From assembly GCF_019924635.1 (NCBI RefSeq), contig NZ_CP065037.1:2914001-2978000 (forward strand): a stretch of DNA of 64,000 nucleotides, written 5' to 3'. Positions 38,284 through 46,888 of this stretch are shown piece by piece. The notes beneath the pieces were generated by a model. The model was not told the origin of the DNA. It saw only the letters and a list, made by a program, of their open reading frames with translations, and made no database searches. Position numbers and translations under genes: made by a program. The stretch is from Leifsonia sp. ZF2019. GTDB taxonomy: Bacteria > Actinomycetota > Actinomycetes > Actinomycetales > Microbacteriaceae. The first letter of the stretch is position 1; each line of letters starts with the position of its first letter.

Positions 38284-41200
38284 ATGTCTGCGACCTCCAC
38301 CCTCCCCCGCATCACGTTCCCGCCCGAGCTGCCGGTCAGCCAGAAGCGGGACGACATCGCGCGCGCCATCCGCGAGAGCCAGGTCGTGATCGTGGCCGGC
38401 GAGACCGGCTCGGGCAAGACGACGCAGCTGCCGAAGATCTGCCTGGAGCTGGGACGCACCTCCATCGGCCACACCCAGCCGCGCCGGATCGCCGCGCGTA
38501 CGATCGCCGAGCGCATCGCCGAGGAGCTCGGCCAGTCGGTCGGCGAGCTGGTGGGCTACCAGGTGCGGTTCACGGACCGGGTCTCCGCCGACACCCGCAT
38601 CAAGCTGATGACCGACGGCATCCTGCTCAACGAGATCCACCGCGACCGGCTGCTGCGCAAGTACGACACCATCATCATCGACGAGGCGCACGAGCGCAGC
38701 CTCAACATCGATTTCCTACTCGGCTACCTGCGCGAGCTGCTGCCGAAGCGCCCCGACCTGAAGGTGATCATCACCTCGGCGACCATCGACCCGGAGAGCT
38801 TCGCCGCCCACTTCGCCGCGGCCGACGGCACCCCCGCTCCGATCGTCGAGGTGTCGGGACGCACCTTCCCGGTCGAGATCCGCTACCGGCCGCTGGTCGC
38901 GGAGGCGATGGAGGACGAGGACGATCCGGATCCCGTCCCCGGCGCCGACCGTGACTATCTGCAGGGCATCAACGACGCCCTCGACGAGCTGGCTCGCGAG
39001 GCACCGGGTGATGTGCTGGTCTTCCTCTCGGGCGAGAACGAGATCCGGGACGCGGCGGACGCGATCCGCGGCCGCGCCCTCCCCGGCACGGAGGTGCTCC
39101 CCCTCTACGGCCGGCTCTCGGCGGCCGAGCAGCACCGGGTGTTCCAGCCGTCGTCGACGCCGGGCGTGCGTCGCCGCGTCGTGCTCGCCACCAATGTCGC
39201 CGAGACCAGCCTCACCGTGCCCGGGATCAAGTACGTGGTGGATGCCGGAACCGCCCGCATCAGTCGGTACAGTACGCGCGCCAAGGTGCAGCGCCTCCCG
39301 ATCGAGGCGGTCTCGCAGGCCAGCGCCAACCAGCGCTCCGGCCGCTCGGGCCGCACCAGCGACGGGATCGCGATCCGGCTGTACTCGCAGGAGGACTTCG
39401 AGAAGCGGCCGGAGTTCACCGAGCCGGAGATCCTGCGCACCAACCTCGCGGCGGTCATCCTGCAGATGATCTCGCTCGGGCTCGGCGACATCGCGGCCTT
39501 CCCGTTCCTCACCCCTCCCGACTCGCGCGGCATCAAGGACGGCCTGGACCTGCTGACGGAGCTCGGCGCGATCACCACCGCGCGCGGCGGCGACCCGGCG
39601 CTCACGAAGGTCGGGCGTTCGCTCTCCCTGCTCCCGATCGATCCCCGTTTCGCCCGGATGGTCGTCGAGTCCAAGCGGCACGGCACCTCCCGCGAGGTGA
39701 TGGCGATCGTCGCCGGGCTCACCATCCAGGACCCGCGCGAACGACCCGTCGAGAAGCGCGGCAGCGCCGACGAGAAGCACGCCCGCTTCGCCGACCCGAC
39801 GAGCGACTTCCTCACCCTGCTCAACCTCTGGAACTACCTCGAGGAGCAGCAGAAGGAGCTGTCGTCGAGCGCGTTCCGCCGGCTCTGCAAGGCCGAGTAC
39901 CTCAACTTCCTCCGGGTGCGCGAGTGGCAGGACGTCTACCGTCAGCTGCGCCAGCTCGCCAAGCCGCTCGGGTTGACGATCGGCGAGGCCTCGGTGAACC
40001 CGGACGGCATCCACCGCTCGCTGCTCGCCGGGCTGCTCTCGCACATCGGGCTGAAGGATCAGCGCGAGTCGGGCAACAAGGGCGGGGCGCGCACCCGGCA
40101 GTCCGAGTACCTCGGCGCCCGCCAGGCCCGGTTCGTGATCTTCCCCGGCTCCACCCTGGCCAAGAAGCAGCCGAACGCGCTGATGAGCGCCGAGCTGGTC
40201 GAGACCAGCCGCCTCTTCGCCCGGATGAACGCCGCCATCGATCCGGCCTGGGCCGAGCCGATCGCCGGCGACCTCTGCAAGCGGCAGTACAGCGAGCCGC
40301 ACTGGGAGAAGAACCAGGGCTCCGTCGTCGCGTTCGAGAAGGTCACCCTGTTCGGGGTGCCGATCATCCCGCGCCGGCGCGTCCAGTACTCCCGGATCGA
40401 CGCACCGCTGTCGCGGGAGCTGTTCATCCGCCACGCGCTCGTCGACGGCGAGTGGGACTCCCACCAGGCGTTCGACCGGGCGAACCGGAAGCTTCGCGCG
40501 GAGCTGCGCGAGCTGGAGGAGCGCACCCGGCGGCGCGACATCCTCAACGACGACGAGACGGTCTTCGAGTTCTACGACAAGCGCATCCCGGCCGACGTCG
40601 TCTCCACGCGCACCTTCGAGGGCTGGTGGAAGAAGGCGAGGAACGAGACCCCCGACCTGCTCACCATGACCCCGGAGTCGCTCCTGGACGAGGATGCGGC
40701 CGAGGTCGACGAGGAGGCCTTCCCGCCGGTGTGGCGTCAGGGCGACCAGCGCCTCACTCTGCGCTACCGGTTCGAGCCGGGCGCCGAGGACGACGGGGTG
40801 ACCGTGCAGGTGCCCCTGCCGCTGCTCGCCGGTCTGCTGCCCGACGGCTTCGACTGGCAGGTCCCCGGCCTCCGACACGAGCTGGTCACGGCGCTCATCA
40901 AGTCGCTGCCGAAGGCGATCCGCCGGCAGGTGGTGCCCGCGGCCGACTGGGCGCAGCGCTTGCTCGGCGAGCTCTCGACGACGACGGGGATGCGCGCCCA
41001 CGAGGGCGAGCGCCCCGCGGCCTCCCTCACCGACACCCTCGCGGCGACGATCTCACGCCTCACCGGCTCGCGGGTCAGCGGGACGGACTTCGACACCGAG
41101 CGGCTCCCGGCGCACCTGCGGCCGACGTTCCAGGTGATCGGAGAGCGCGGCCGCCCGCTGGCGAGCGGCAAAGACCTCGGTGCACTGCAGGAGCGTCTGC

Positions 41201-42138
41201 GGTCGCGCGCCCGGGACTCGGTGGCGCGGGTGGCCGAGGCCCGCACGCCGGACGCGATCGAGCGCACCGGGCTCACGACCTGGGACCTCGACGAGCTCCC
41301 GCGCTTCCTCGACAGCACGCACGAAGGCCCCGGGGGCTCGTCCAACACCATCCGCGCCTACCCCGCGCTCGTGGACGACGGTCAGAGCGTGTCCATCCGG
41401 CTGATGAGCACCCCGGCCGATCAGGCGAGAGCCATGCCCGGCGGCGTGCGGCGGCTGCTGCTCGCGAGCATCCCCTCGCCCGTCGCGTACGTGCAGCAGC
41501 ACCTCACCGCGAACGAGAAGCTGACGCTCGCCGCGAGCCCCTACCCGAATACGAAGGCGCTCTTCGACGACTGCCTGCTCGCGGTCATCGACTCGGTGCT
41601 CTACCGGATGAAGCCGGACGGCCAGGTCTTCATGCGCGCCGAGTTCGAGGCCGTGCGCGACCGCGTCTCGGGCATCGTGATGGACGCGATGTTCGAGACC
41701 GTCGCGCTGGTCACGCGCATCCTCACCGCGGCGCGGGCGGCGGAGAAGACGATCGGCGGCGCCACGTCGCTCGTGTTCCTCGCCTCCCTCAATGACGCGA
41801 AGGCGCAGCTGGCCGGCCTGGTCTATCCCGGCTTCGTCTCGGCGACCGGGCTGGAGCAGCTGCGGCACCTGCCTCGCTACCTCGCCGGCATCAGCCAGCG
41901 CATCCAGGCGCTCCCGGTGAATCCGGGCCGCGACCGTGCGTGGCAGACCCAGGTGGAGACCGCGGTGGCGCTGTACACGGACGCCGGCGGGCGCATCCCG
42001 CTCGCCCCGCACAGCCCGCCCCACCTCGTGCACGCGCGCTGGATGCTCGAGGAGTTCCGCGTCTCGCTGTTCGCCCAGTCCCTCGGGACCGCCGAGTCCG
42101 TCTCCCTCCAGCGCATCCGCAAAGTCCTCGCCGGCTAG
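38284..42138 (+). CDS. hrpA: ATP-dependent RNA helicase HrpA
   Basis: 1284 residues, close to the usual ~1300 for HrpA. DEAH-box motifs in order: GETGSGKTTQLP (Walker A 39-46), DEAHERSLN with DEAH at 133-136, SATI, TNVAETSLTVPGIKYV, and QRSGRSGRTSDG. The helicase core is followed by the HA2 and OB-fold regions and the long HrpA-specific C-terminal domain (DUF3418; about 700-1280). HrpA in E. coli rescues stalled or collided ribosomes and processes mRNA. A TAGACT box lies 9 nt before the ATG. Single gene. Confidence 0.96.
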   Translation: MSATSTLPRITFPPELPVSQKRDDIARAIRESQVVIVAGETGSGKTTQLPKICLELGRTSIGHTQPRRIAARTIAERIAEELGQSVGELVGYQVRFTDRVSADTRIKLMTDGILLNEIHRDRLLRKYDTIIIDEAHERSLNIDFLLGYLRELLPKRPDLKVIITSATIDPESFAAHFAAADGTPAPIVEVSGRTFPVEIRYRPLVAEAMEDEDDPDPVPGADRDYLQGINDALDELAREAPGDVLVFLSGENEIRDAADAIRGRALPGTEVLPLYGRLSAAEQHRVFQPSSTPGVRRRVVLATNVAETSLTVPGIKYVVDAGTARISRYSTRAKVQRLPIEAVSQASANQRSGRSGRTSDGIAIRLYSQEDFEKRPEFTEPEILRTNLAAVILQMISLGLGDIAAFPFLTPPDSRGIKDGLDLLTELGAITTARGGDPALTKVGRSLSLLPIDPRFARMVVESKRHGTSREVMAIVAGLTIQDPRERPVEKRGSADEKHARFADPTSDFLTLLNLWNYLEEQQKELSSSAFRRLCKAEYLNFLRVREWQDVYRQLRQLAKPLGLTIGEASVNPDGIHRSLLAGLLSHIGLKDQRESGNKGGARTRQSEYLGARQARFVIFPGSTLAKKQPNALMSAELVETSRLFARMNAAIDPAWAEPIAGDLCKRQYSEPHWEKNQGSVVAFEKVTLFGVPIIPRRRVQYSRIDAPLSRELFIRHALVDGEWDSHQAFDRANRKLRAELRELEERTRRRDILNDDETVFEFYDKRIPADVVSTRTFEGWWKKARNETPDLLTMTPESLLDEDAAEVDEEAFPPVWRQGDQRLTLRYRFEPGAEDDGVTVQVPLPLLAGLLPDGFDWQVPGLRHELVTALIKSLPKAIRRQVVPAADWAQRLLGELSTTTGMRAHEGERPAASLTDTLAATISRLTGSRVSGTDFDTERLPAHLRPTFQVIGERGRPLASGKDLGALQERLRSRARDSVARVAEARTPDAIERTGLTTWDLDELPRFLDSTHEGPGGSSNTIRAYPALVDDGQSVSIRLMSTPADQARAMPGGVRRLLLASIPSPVAYVQQHLTANEKLTLAASPYPNTKALFDDCLLAVIDSVLYRMKPDGQVFMRAEFEAVRDRVSGIVMDAMFETVALVTRILTAARAAEKTIGGATSLVFLASLNDAKAQLAGLVYPGFVSATGLEQLRHLPRYLAGISQRIQALPVNPGRDRAWQTQVETAVALYTDAGGRIPLAPHSPPHLVHARWMLEEFRVSLFAQSLGTAESVSLQRIRKVLAG

Positions 42139-42140
42139 TC

Positions 42141-42201
42141 CCGAGGCGGCCCACAATCGGCCGCCTGGGTGGATCCGACCCCATTTCGGGCCGTCTCGAG
42201 G
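42141..42201. repeat. Intergenic repeat, GAGGCGGCC family, copy B
   Basis: A unit GAGGCGGCCCACAATCGGCC(GCCT) at 42143-42166 matches the pair at 3705-3758, and an inverted partial unit (GGGCCGTCTCGAG, 42188-42200) follows. Again it sits between convergent genes, here hrpA and the short-chain dehydrogenase. Likely a family of hairpin intergenic elements. Confidence 0.65.
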
Positions 42202-42202
42202 C

Positions 42203-42985
42203 TTATACAGGGAGGTGGAAGCCTCCGTTGGAGTGGAGGAGCTGGCCGTTGATCCAGCCGCCGGCGGCCGAGAGCAGGAAGGCCACGAGGTCGGCGGTGT
42301 CGTGCGGGGTGCCGAGGCGGCCGAGAGCGGTCTCGGCCGCGAGGTCGGCGGCGAGCTCGGGGGTCATCCAGCCGGTGTCGATCGGGCCCGGATTGACGAG
42401 GTTCGCCGTGATGCCCTGCGGCGCCAGCTCGACGGCCGCCGCCTGCACGATGCGGTCGAGAGCGCCCTTGCTCGCCCCGTACGGGAGGTTGTGGGCGGTG
42501 TGGTCGCTGGTGAGCGCCACGATCCGCCCCCACCCGTGCGGGCCCGCGTATTTCTCGGCGAACGCCTTGATGAGCAGCCAGCTCGCGCGGGTGTTGACGG
42601 CGAAGTGGGCGTCGAAGGCTGCGACGGAGGTGTCCAGGATGCCGCTGTCCACCGAGTGCGCGTGGCTCAGCACGAGCGCGCGCACCGGGCCGAGTCCGTC
42701 CCGCACCCGCGCGATCAGGGCGGCCGGTGTGGCCGGATCGGCCAGGTCGGCCTCCAGAGGCAGCACGCGCGCGCCGAGGGCCCGCATCCGCTCCGCGAGC
42801 TCGGCGTGGAACTCCGGCTCGCTCCCGAACGGCATGGTCGCGTCGTACCCGTCCCAGTACGAGAACGCGACATCGTGCGCCACGGCCAGGTCGAGGGCGA
42901 TGGCGGCTCCGATGCTCCGCGCCCGCCCCACACCGGTGATCAGCACGACGGACCGGCGCCCGCGCTCCCCCGCCTCATCGCTCAT
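42203..42985 (-). CDS. Short-chain dehydrogenase/reductase
   Basis: 260 residues, Rossmann fold. The cofactor loop is unusual for a classical SDR: LITGVGRARSIGAAIA resembles the enoyl-ACP-reductase-like TGxxxxxSIG pattern. Active-site Tyr169 and Lys173 (YGASK) are present, and Ser160 lies only 9 residues before the Tyr rather than the usual 12-13. VNTRASWLL (130-138) and NPGPIDTGW are typical. Function probably an NAD(P)H-dependent carbonyl reduction. TAGCAT ends 6 nt before the ATG. Convergent with hrpA. Confidence 0.88.
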   Translation of the reverse strand: MSDEAGERGRRSVVLITGVGRARSIGAAIALDLAVAHDVAFSYWDGYDATMPFGSEPEFHAELAERMRALGARVLPLEADLADPATPAALIARVRDGLGPVRALVLSHAHSVDSGILDTSVAAFDAHFAVNTRASWLLIKAFAEKYAGPHGWGRIVALTSDHTAHNLPYGASKGALDRIVQAAAVELAPQGITANLVNPGPIDTGWMTPELAADLAAETALGRLGTPHDTADLVAFLLSAAGGWINGQLLHSNGGFHLPV

Positions 42986-43057
42986 CCCGCGATGCTAGCG
43001 GCCCGCGAGCCCCGCCCGCGAATCGTGAAGACGGCGGGCGGGGCCGGGGACGATGCG

Positions 43058-43846
43058 TCAGAGCACCTTCGAGAGGAACGTCTGCGTGCGCTGGTGCTGC
43101 GGATTCGCGAGCACCTCCCGCGGGTCGCCCGACTCGACGACCACGCCGCCGTCCATGAAGACCAGCTCGTCCGCGACCTCGCGCGCGAAGCCCATCTCGT
43201 GGGTGACGACGACCATCGTCATGCCCGACTGCGCCAGCCCCTTCATCACGTCGAGCACCTCGCCGACGAGCTCGGGGTCGAGCGCCGAGGTGGGCTCGTC
43301 GAAGAGCATCAGCTTCGGGTCCATCGCCAGGGCGCGAGCGATGGCCACGCGCTGCTGCTGACCGCCCGACAGCTGCGACGGGTAGTGGTCGCCCTTGTCG
43401 CTCAGGCCGACGCGCGCCAGCAGCTCCTTCGCCCGCTCCACGGCCCGCGCCTTGGGCAGTCCTTTGACGCGGATGGGCGCCTCGATGATGTTCTCGAGCG
43501 CGGTCATGTGGGGGAACAGGTTGAAGCGCTGGAACACCATCCCGATCTCCCGACGCTGCTTCGCGGCCTCCTTCGGCTTGAGCTCGAAGAGCTTGTCGCC
43601 GTGCTGGCGGTAGCCGACCACCTGCCCGTCGACCGACAGCCGGCCCGCGTCCACCCGCTCGAGGTGGTTGATGCAGCGCAGGAAGGTGGACTTGCCCGAG
43701 CCGGAGGGTCCGATGATGCAGAGCACCTCCCCCGGCTTGACCGAGAGCGAGATGCTCTTGAGCACCTCGTTGGAGCCGAAGCTCTTCGAGACGCCCTCGG
43801 CGAGGACCATGGGCGTCGCGGACGTGGCTGCGTTGATGTCGGTCAT
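43058..43846 (-). CDS. Polar amino-acid ABC transporter ATP-binding protein
   Basis: 262 residues of the GlnQ/HisP group: Walker [10 protein letters not shown] (about 46-54), signature [19 protein letters not shown], Walker [21 protein letters not shown], and the H-loop in [17 protein letters not shown] at 43846 overlaps the permease stop as ATGA; GGAGG lies upstream. It powers uptake of an amino acid with the permease and lipoprotein of the same operon. The frame extends upstream without meaning. Confidence 0.95.
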   Translation of the reverse strand: MTDINAATSATPMVLAEGVSKSFGSNEVLKSISLSVKPGEVLCIIGPSGSGKSTFLRCINHLERVDAGRLSVDGQVVGYRQHGDKLFELKPKEAAKQRREIGMVFQRFNLFPHMTALENIIEAPIRVKGLPKARAVERAKELLARVGLSDKGDHYPSQLSGGQQQRVAIARALAMDPKLMLFDEPTSALDPELVGEVLDVMKGLAQSGMTMVVVTHEMGFAREVADELVFMDGGVVVESGDPREVLANPQHQRTQTFLSKVL

Positions 43847-44829
43847 CCCTTGCCTCCGAGGTCGTTGCCGTCCGGTGCTCCCGAGGCCGGCAGGGCGCCC
43901 GTGGCGAGCGCCGGCTCCCGGTTCTCCGGGCGGCGGGCGTTGACGCCCCGCGAGAAGCGCTTCTCGAGGAAGTACTGCCCGATCATCAGGATGGACGTGA
44001 ACAGCAGGTACCACAGCGACGCGACGATCAGCAGCGGCACCGGGGTGTATGTCACCGCGGAGATGTCACGGGCCACGCCGTACAGGTCCGTGGTCAGCGG
44101 GATGGCCGCCACCAGCGACGTGGTCTTCAGCATCGAGATCACCTCGTTGCCGGTCGGCGGGATGATCACGCGCATCGCCTGCGGGATGACGATGCGGGTC
44201 ATCGTCTGCCACCACGACATGCCGAGCGCGGTCGCCGCCTCCTCCTGGCCCTCGTCGACCGAGAGCAGGCCCGCGCGCACGATCTCCGCCATGTACGCGG
44301 CCTCGTTCAGCGCGAGGCCGATGACGGCGATGATGAACGCGTTCTGCATGAACCCGAGGTCGAAGGTGACGTGGAACTCGGTCCACGGCACCCCCAGCAC
44401 CAGCTGCGGGTAGATGAGCGAGAACAGGCCCCAGAAGACGAGCTGCACGTACACCGGCGTCCCGCGGAAGATCCACAGGTACAGCCAGGCGATCGACTTC
44501 ACGACCGGGTTCGGGGAGAGGCGCATCACCGCGAGCACCAGGCCCAGGATGACGCCGATGACCATCGAGTAGACGGTCAGCTGGAGGGTGACCAGCGCAG
44601 CGGCGCTGATGCGCTTGTCGAAGACGTACTTGCCGACGTACTCCCAGCCGTAGGCGCTGCGCTGCGCCGCATCGACGAGGAACCAGACGAGTACGAGGAT
44701 GAGCACGACGGCGAAGACGATCCGCCACGGGTGCTTGAGCTTGACGGCCTTGATCGGCTCGGAGGCCGGGGCGCCGGCCGGCGGCGGGGTCGTCCCCGCC
44801 GCCGGTCGGCCAGGAGTGCCCTGGGACAT
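43843..44829 (-). CDS. Polar amino-acid ABC transporter permease
   Basis: 328 residues, HisM/GlnP type: a Pro/Gly-rich cytoplasmic N-terminus, a first helix at about 33-52, a further block of five helices, and the EAA loop [30 protein letters not shown]. The C-terminal ~35 residues are also Pro/Gly-rich, longer than usual. One permease gene only, so it probably works as a homodimer. It starts 4 nt after the binding-protein stop and ends with an ATGA overlap on the ATPase gene. Confidence 0.93.
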   Translation of the reverse strand: MSQGTPGRPAAGTTPPPAGAPASEPIKAVKLKHPWRIVFAVVLILVLVWFLVDAAQRSAYGWEYVGKYVFDKRISAAALVTLQLTVYSMVIGVILGLVLAVMRLSPNPVVKSIAWLYLWIFRGTPVYVQLVFWGLFSLIYPQLVLGVPWTEFHVTFDLGFMQNAFIIAVIGLALNEAAYMAEIVRAGLLSVDEGQEEAATALGMSWWQTMTRIVIPQAMRVIIPPTGNEVISMLKTTSLVAAIPLTTDLYGVARDISAVTYTPVPLLIVASLWYLLFTSILMIGQYFLEKRFSRGVNARRPENREPALATGALPASGAPDGNDLGGKG

Positions 44830-44833
44830 TCGG

Positions 44834-45742
44834 TCAGCCCTTCGAGGCGGCGTTGACCTCGGCGGTCGTGACGGCCCCGTCGGAGACGCCCCACTTGTCC
44901 AGGATCTTGCCGTAGGTGCCGTCGTCGATGAGCGCCTGCACCGTCTTCTGCAGCACCGGCGTCAGCGCGGAACCCTTGGCGACCGGGAGACCGTACGGGG
45001 CGACCTCGAACGCCTTGCCCGCGGCCTGCAGCTTGCCGTCCGTCTTCGAAATCGCGTAGGCAGTCACCGGAGAGTCTGCACTGAGCGCGTCCGCCTTGCC
45101 GAGGATGACCGCGTTGGTCGCATCGTCCTGCGTGTCGTAGCGGAGGATCTGAATCGCGTCCTTGCCTGCGTCCGTGCACGCCTTCGACTTCGCGGGCACC
45201 TCCTCCGTGTCCTCGACAGTCGTCGACTGGACGGCGACCTTGAGTCCGCAGGCGTTGTCGGGGTCGACCGTCTTGCCCTTAGCCGAGGCCCACGAGATTC
45301 CGGCCGTGTAGTAGTTGACGAAGTCGACCTGCTGCTCACGCTCGGTGGTGTCGGTGAACGACGACATGCCGAAGTCGTCCTTGCCGCCCGCGACCGACGG
45401 GATGATGTTGTCGAACTTCGCGATCGCGAACTCGACCTTCACGCCGAGCTTGGACGCGATGGCGTTGGTCAGGTCGACCTCCCAGCCGACCGGCTGTCCG
45501 GCGTCGTCCTTGTACTCGTTCGGTGGGTACGTGTTGTCCATGCCGACGACGAGCTTGCCGGCCGACTTGATCTTCTCGGGCAGCGACGCCGCGAGGGCGT
45601 CGTCCTTCTTGACGTCGATCGCCGCGGCGCTCGACGTCGAGGTGCCGCTGCTGGACGGGGTGGAGTTGTCGACACAGCCGGTGAGCGCCAGGGCGGCCAC
45701 TGCGGCGAGTGCGGCCACCGGGGCCACGGATCGGATACGCAT
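44834..45742 (-). CDS. Amino-acid ABC transporter substrate-binding lipoprotein
   Basis: 302 residues. Signal peptide with lipobox LTGC (Cys23), then the type 2 periplasmic-binding fold: LVVGMDNTYPPNEYKD, PVGWEVDLTNAIASKLGVKVEF, and SSFTDTTEREQQVDFVNYY, the SBP_bac_3 signature. The acidic/neutral pocket residues do not tell the ligand. The frame opens at 45808 but the ATG at 45742 starts a perfect signal peptide; AGAAGGA precedes it by about 11 nt. First gene of the operon. An inverted repeat GGTATG-5-CATACC at 45785-45801 upstream may be an operator. Confidence 0.93.
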   Translation of the reverse strand: MRIRSVAPVAALAAVAALALTGCVDNSTPSSSGTSTSSAAAIDVKKDDALAASLPEKIKSAGKLVVGMDNTYPPNEYKDDAGQPVGWEVDLTNAIASKLGVKVEFAIAKFDNIIPSVAGGKDDFGMSSFTDTTEREQQVDFVNYYTAGISWASAKGKTVDPDNACGLKVAVQSTTVEDTEEVPAKSKACTDAGKDAIQILRYDTQDDATNAVILGKADALSADSPVTAYAISKTDGKLQAAGKAFEVAPYGLPVAKGSALTPVLQKTVQALIDDGTYGKILDKWGVSDGAVTTAEVNAASKG

Positions 45743-45784
45743 GATGGTGATGGTCCTTCTTCCTGTGTGCAGAGGGGTGCAGGA

Positions 45785-45801
45785 GGTATGGGGAGCATAC
45801 C
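45785..45801 (-). promoter_or_regulatory. Inverted repeat upstream of the amino-acid ABC operon
   Basis: Perfect GGTATG-GGGAG-CATACC palindrome 43-59 bp before the binding-protein start. The minus strand contains TATGCT within it, a possible -10 box, so the palindrome could be an operator overlapping the promoter. No clear -35 is seen. Confidence 0.4.
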
Positions 45802-45910
45802 CCAGCACTCGGGCGCATCCATCACACTAATTTGCGCGTGAAACGCTGCTTTTCCTGCAGGTTTCGAACACATTTCGCGTTTCCTTGCGTGGATTCGTTG
45901 CAAGAGCGAA

Positions 45911-45942
45911 CGATGCGCAGGAGGCTGGCCTCCTGCGCATCG
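45911..45942 (-). terminator. Strong hairpin terminator after the small secreted protein gene
   Basis: Perfect 15-bp arms (CGATGCGCAGGAGGC and its complement) separated by 2 nt, directly after the stop at 45962 on the minus strand, then TTCGCTCTTGC, a weak T-rich tail. It is the cleanest hairpin of the window together with 56266-56305. Confidence 0.8.
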
Positions 45943-45961
45943 AACCGCCAACCGTGAGCGA

Positions 45962-46207
45962 TCAGGTGTAGTAGATGAAGTAGTACTGCGGCACCCACAC
46001 ACCCGCGCCGGGGATCACGATGGAGTAGCAGCCGTTGACGGGTCGTCCCGCTCGCTGCTGGCTTGCCATCGCCGTGCCACACGCGGCAGCAGTCGGATAG
46101 TACGGCGAGTAGTGTTCGGTCGCGGCTTGCGCCGGAAGCGCGGCCCCGAGCGCGATCGCGCTGCCAACGACAGCGCTAGCAACGGACATCTTGAGCGTTT
46201 TCTTCAT
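45962..46207 (-). CDS. Small secreted Cys-pair protein
   Basis: 81 residues, not recognised. It has a classic signal peptide (MKKTLKMSVASAVVGSAIAL then ALPAQA, cleavage after residue 28) and a mature part of about 53 residues rich in Tyr, Ala and Pro, with two cysteines (AAACGTAM and VNGCYS) that can form one disulfide, ending YYFIYYT. GAGGGGGATCG precedes the ATG. Codon use is less GC-biased than in neighbours (for example GCT, GTT, CTC mixed), hinting at acquisition. Own terminator; single gene. It could be a small surface peptide, inhibitor or bacteriocin-like factor, but no evidence decides. Confidence 0.75.
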   Translation of the reverse strand: MKKTLKMSVASAVVGSAIALGAALPAQAATEHYSPYYPTAAACGTAMASQQRAGRPVNGCYSIVIPGAGVWVPQYYFIYYT

Positions 46208-46351
46208 CGATCCCCCTCAAAGGTGATTCATCGCCGACCCCCGGCGACACATCCTGTCTATCAGAGAGGGATGGGGCCAACAATGCCCGATCTTCGTAAC
46301 GTTCAAGACGCGGAGCCCGCGCGTGTCGGGACGCTGTCGTAGGGTCGAGGC

Positions 46352-46888
46352 GTGACCGAACCGAGATCCGACGGCGCGTCGGCGCGCCCTCTGTCCGAGA
46401 CCGTCCGCGTGGTCGTCACGCGCGCAGACGACCCACTCGCCGCCCCACTGGTCGACGAGTTGTCGCGCGAGTACGACGAGCGCTACGGCCTCAACGACGG
46501 CATCCCCTCGTCGGTCGAGCTCTCCCGCTACCCGGCCGAGCTGTTCACGGCGGAGCAAGGCGGGACGTTCCTGCTGCTGCTCGACGCCGACGGGGAGCCC
46601 GTCGCGGGAGGCGCGTTCATGCGGGAGGACGACGACACCGTCGAGATCAAGCGCGTCTGGACCCACTCCTCCCGCCGCAGGCAGGGGCTGGCCCGGCGCG
46701 TGATGGCCGAGCTGGAGGCCGAAGCGGGCCGGCGCGGCGTCCGCACCCTCGTCCTCACCACCGGCGCCCGCCAGCCCGAAGCCGTCGCACTCTACCTGTC
46801 GCTCGGCTACGAGCCGCTGTTCGACCTCGAGGGAGACTGGGAGGCGGTCTCCTACCTGGGATTCCGCAAGGACGTCAGCACGATCTGA
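46352..46888 (+). CDS. GNAT-family N-acetyltransferase
   Basis: 178 residues. The acetyl-CoA loop is RVWTHSSRRRQGLARRVMAELE (about 107-128), matching the R/Q-x-x-G-x-A/G motif A of GNAT enzymes; AVALYLSLGYEPL is the closing motif B. Substrate unknown. GTG start with TAGGGT ending 6 nt before it. The last 14 bp overlap the 3' end of the convergent protease gene. Confidence 0.9.
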   Translation: MTEPRSDGASARPLSETVRVVVTRADDPLAAPLVDELSREYDERYGLNDGIPSSVELSRYPAELFTAEQGGTFLLLLDADGEPVAGGAFMREDDDTVEIKRVWTHSSRRRQGLARRVMAELEAEAGRRGVRTLVLTTGARQPEAVALYLSLGYEPLFDLEGDWEAVSYLGFRKDVSTI

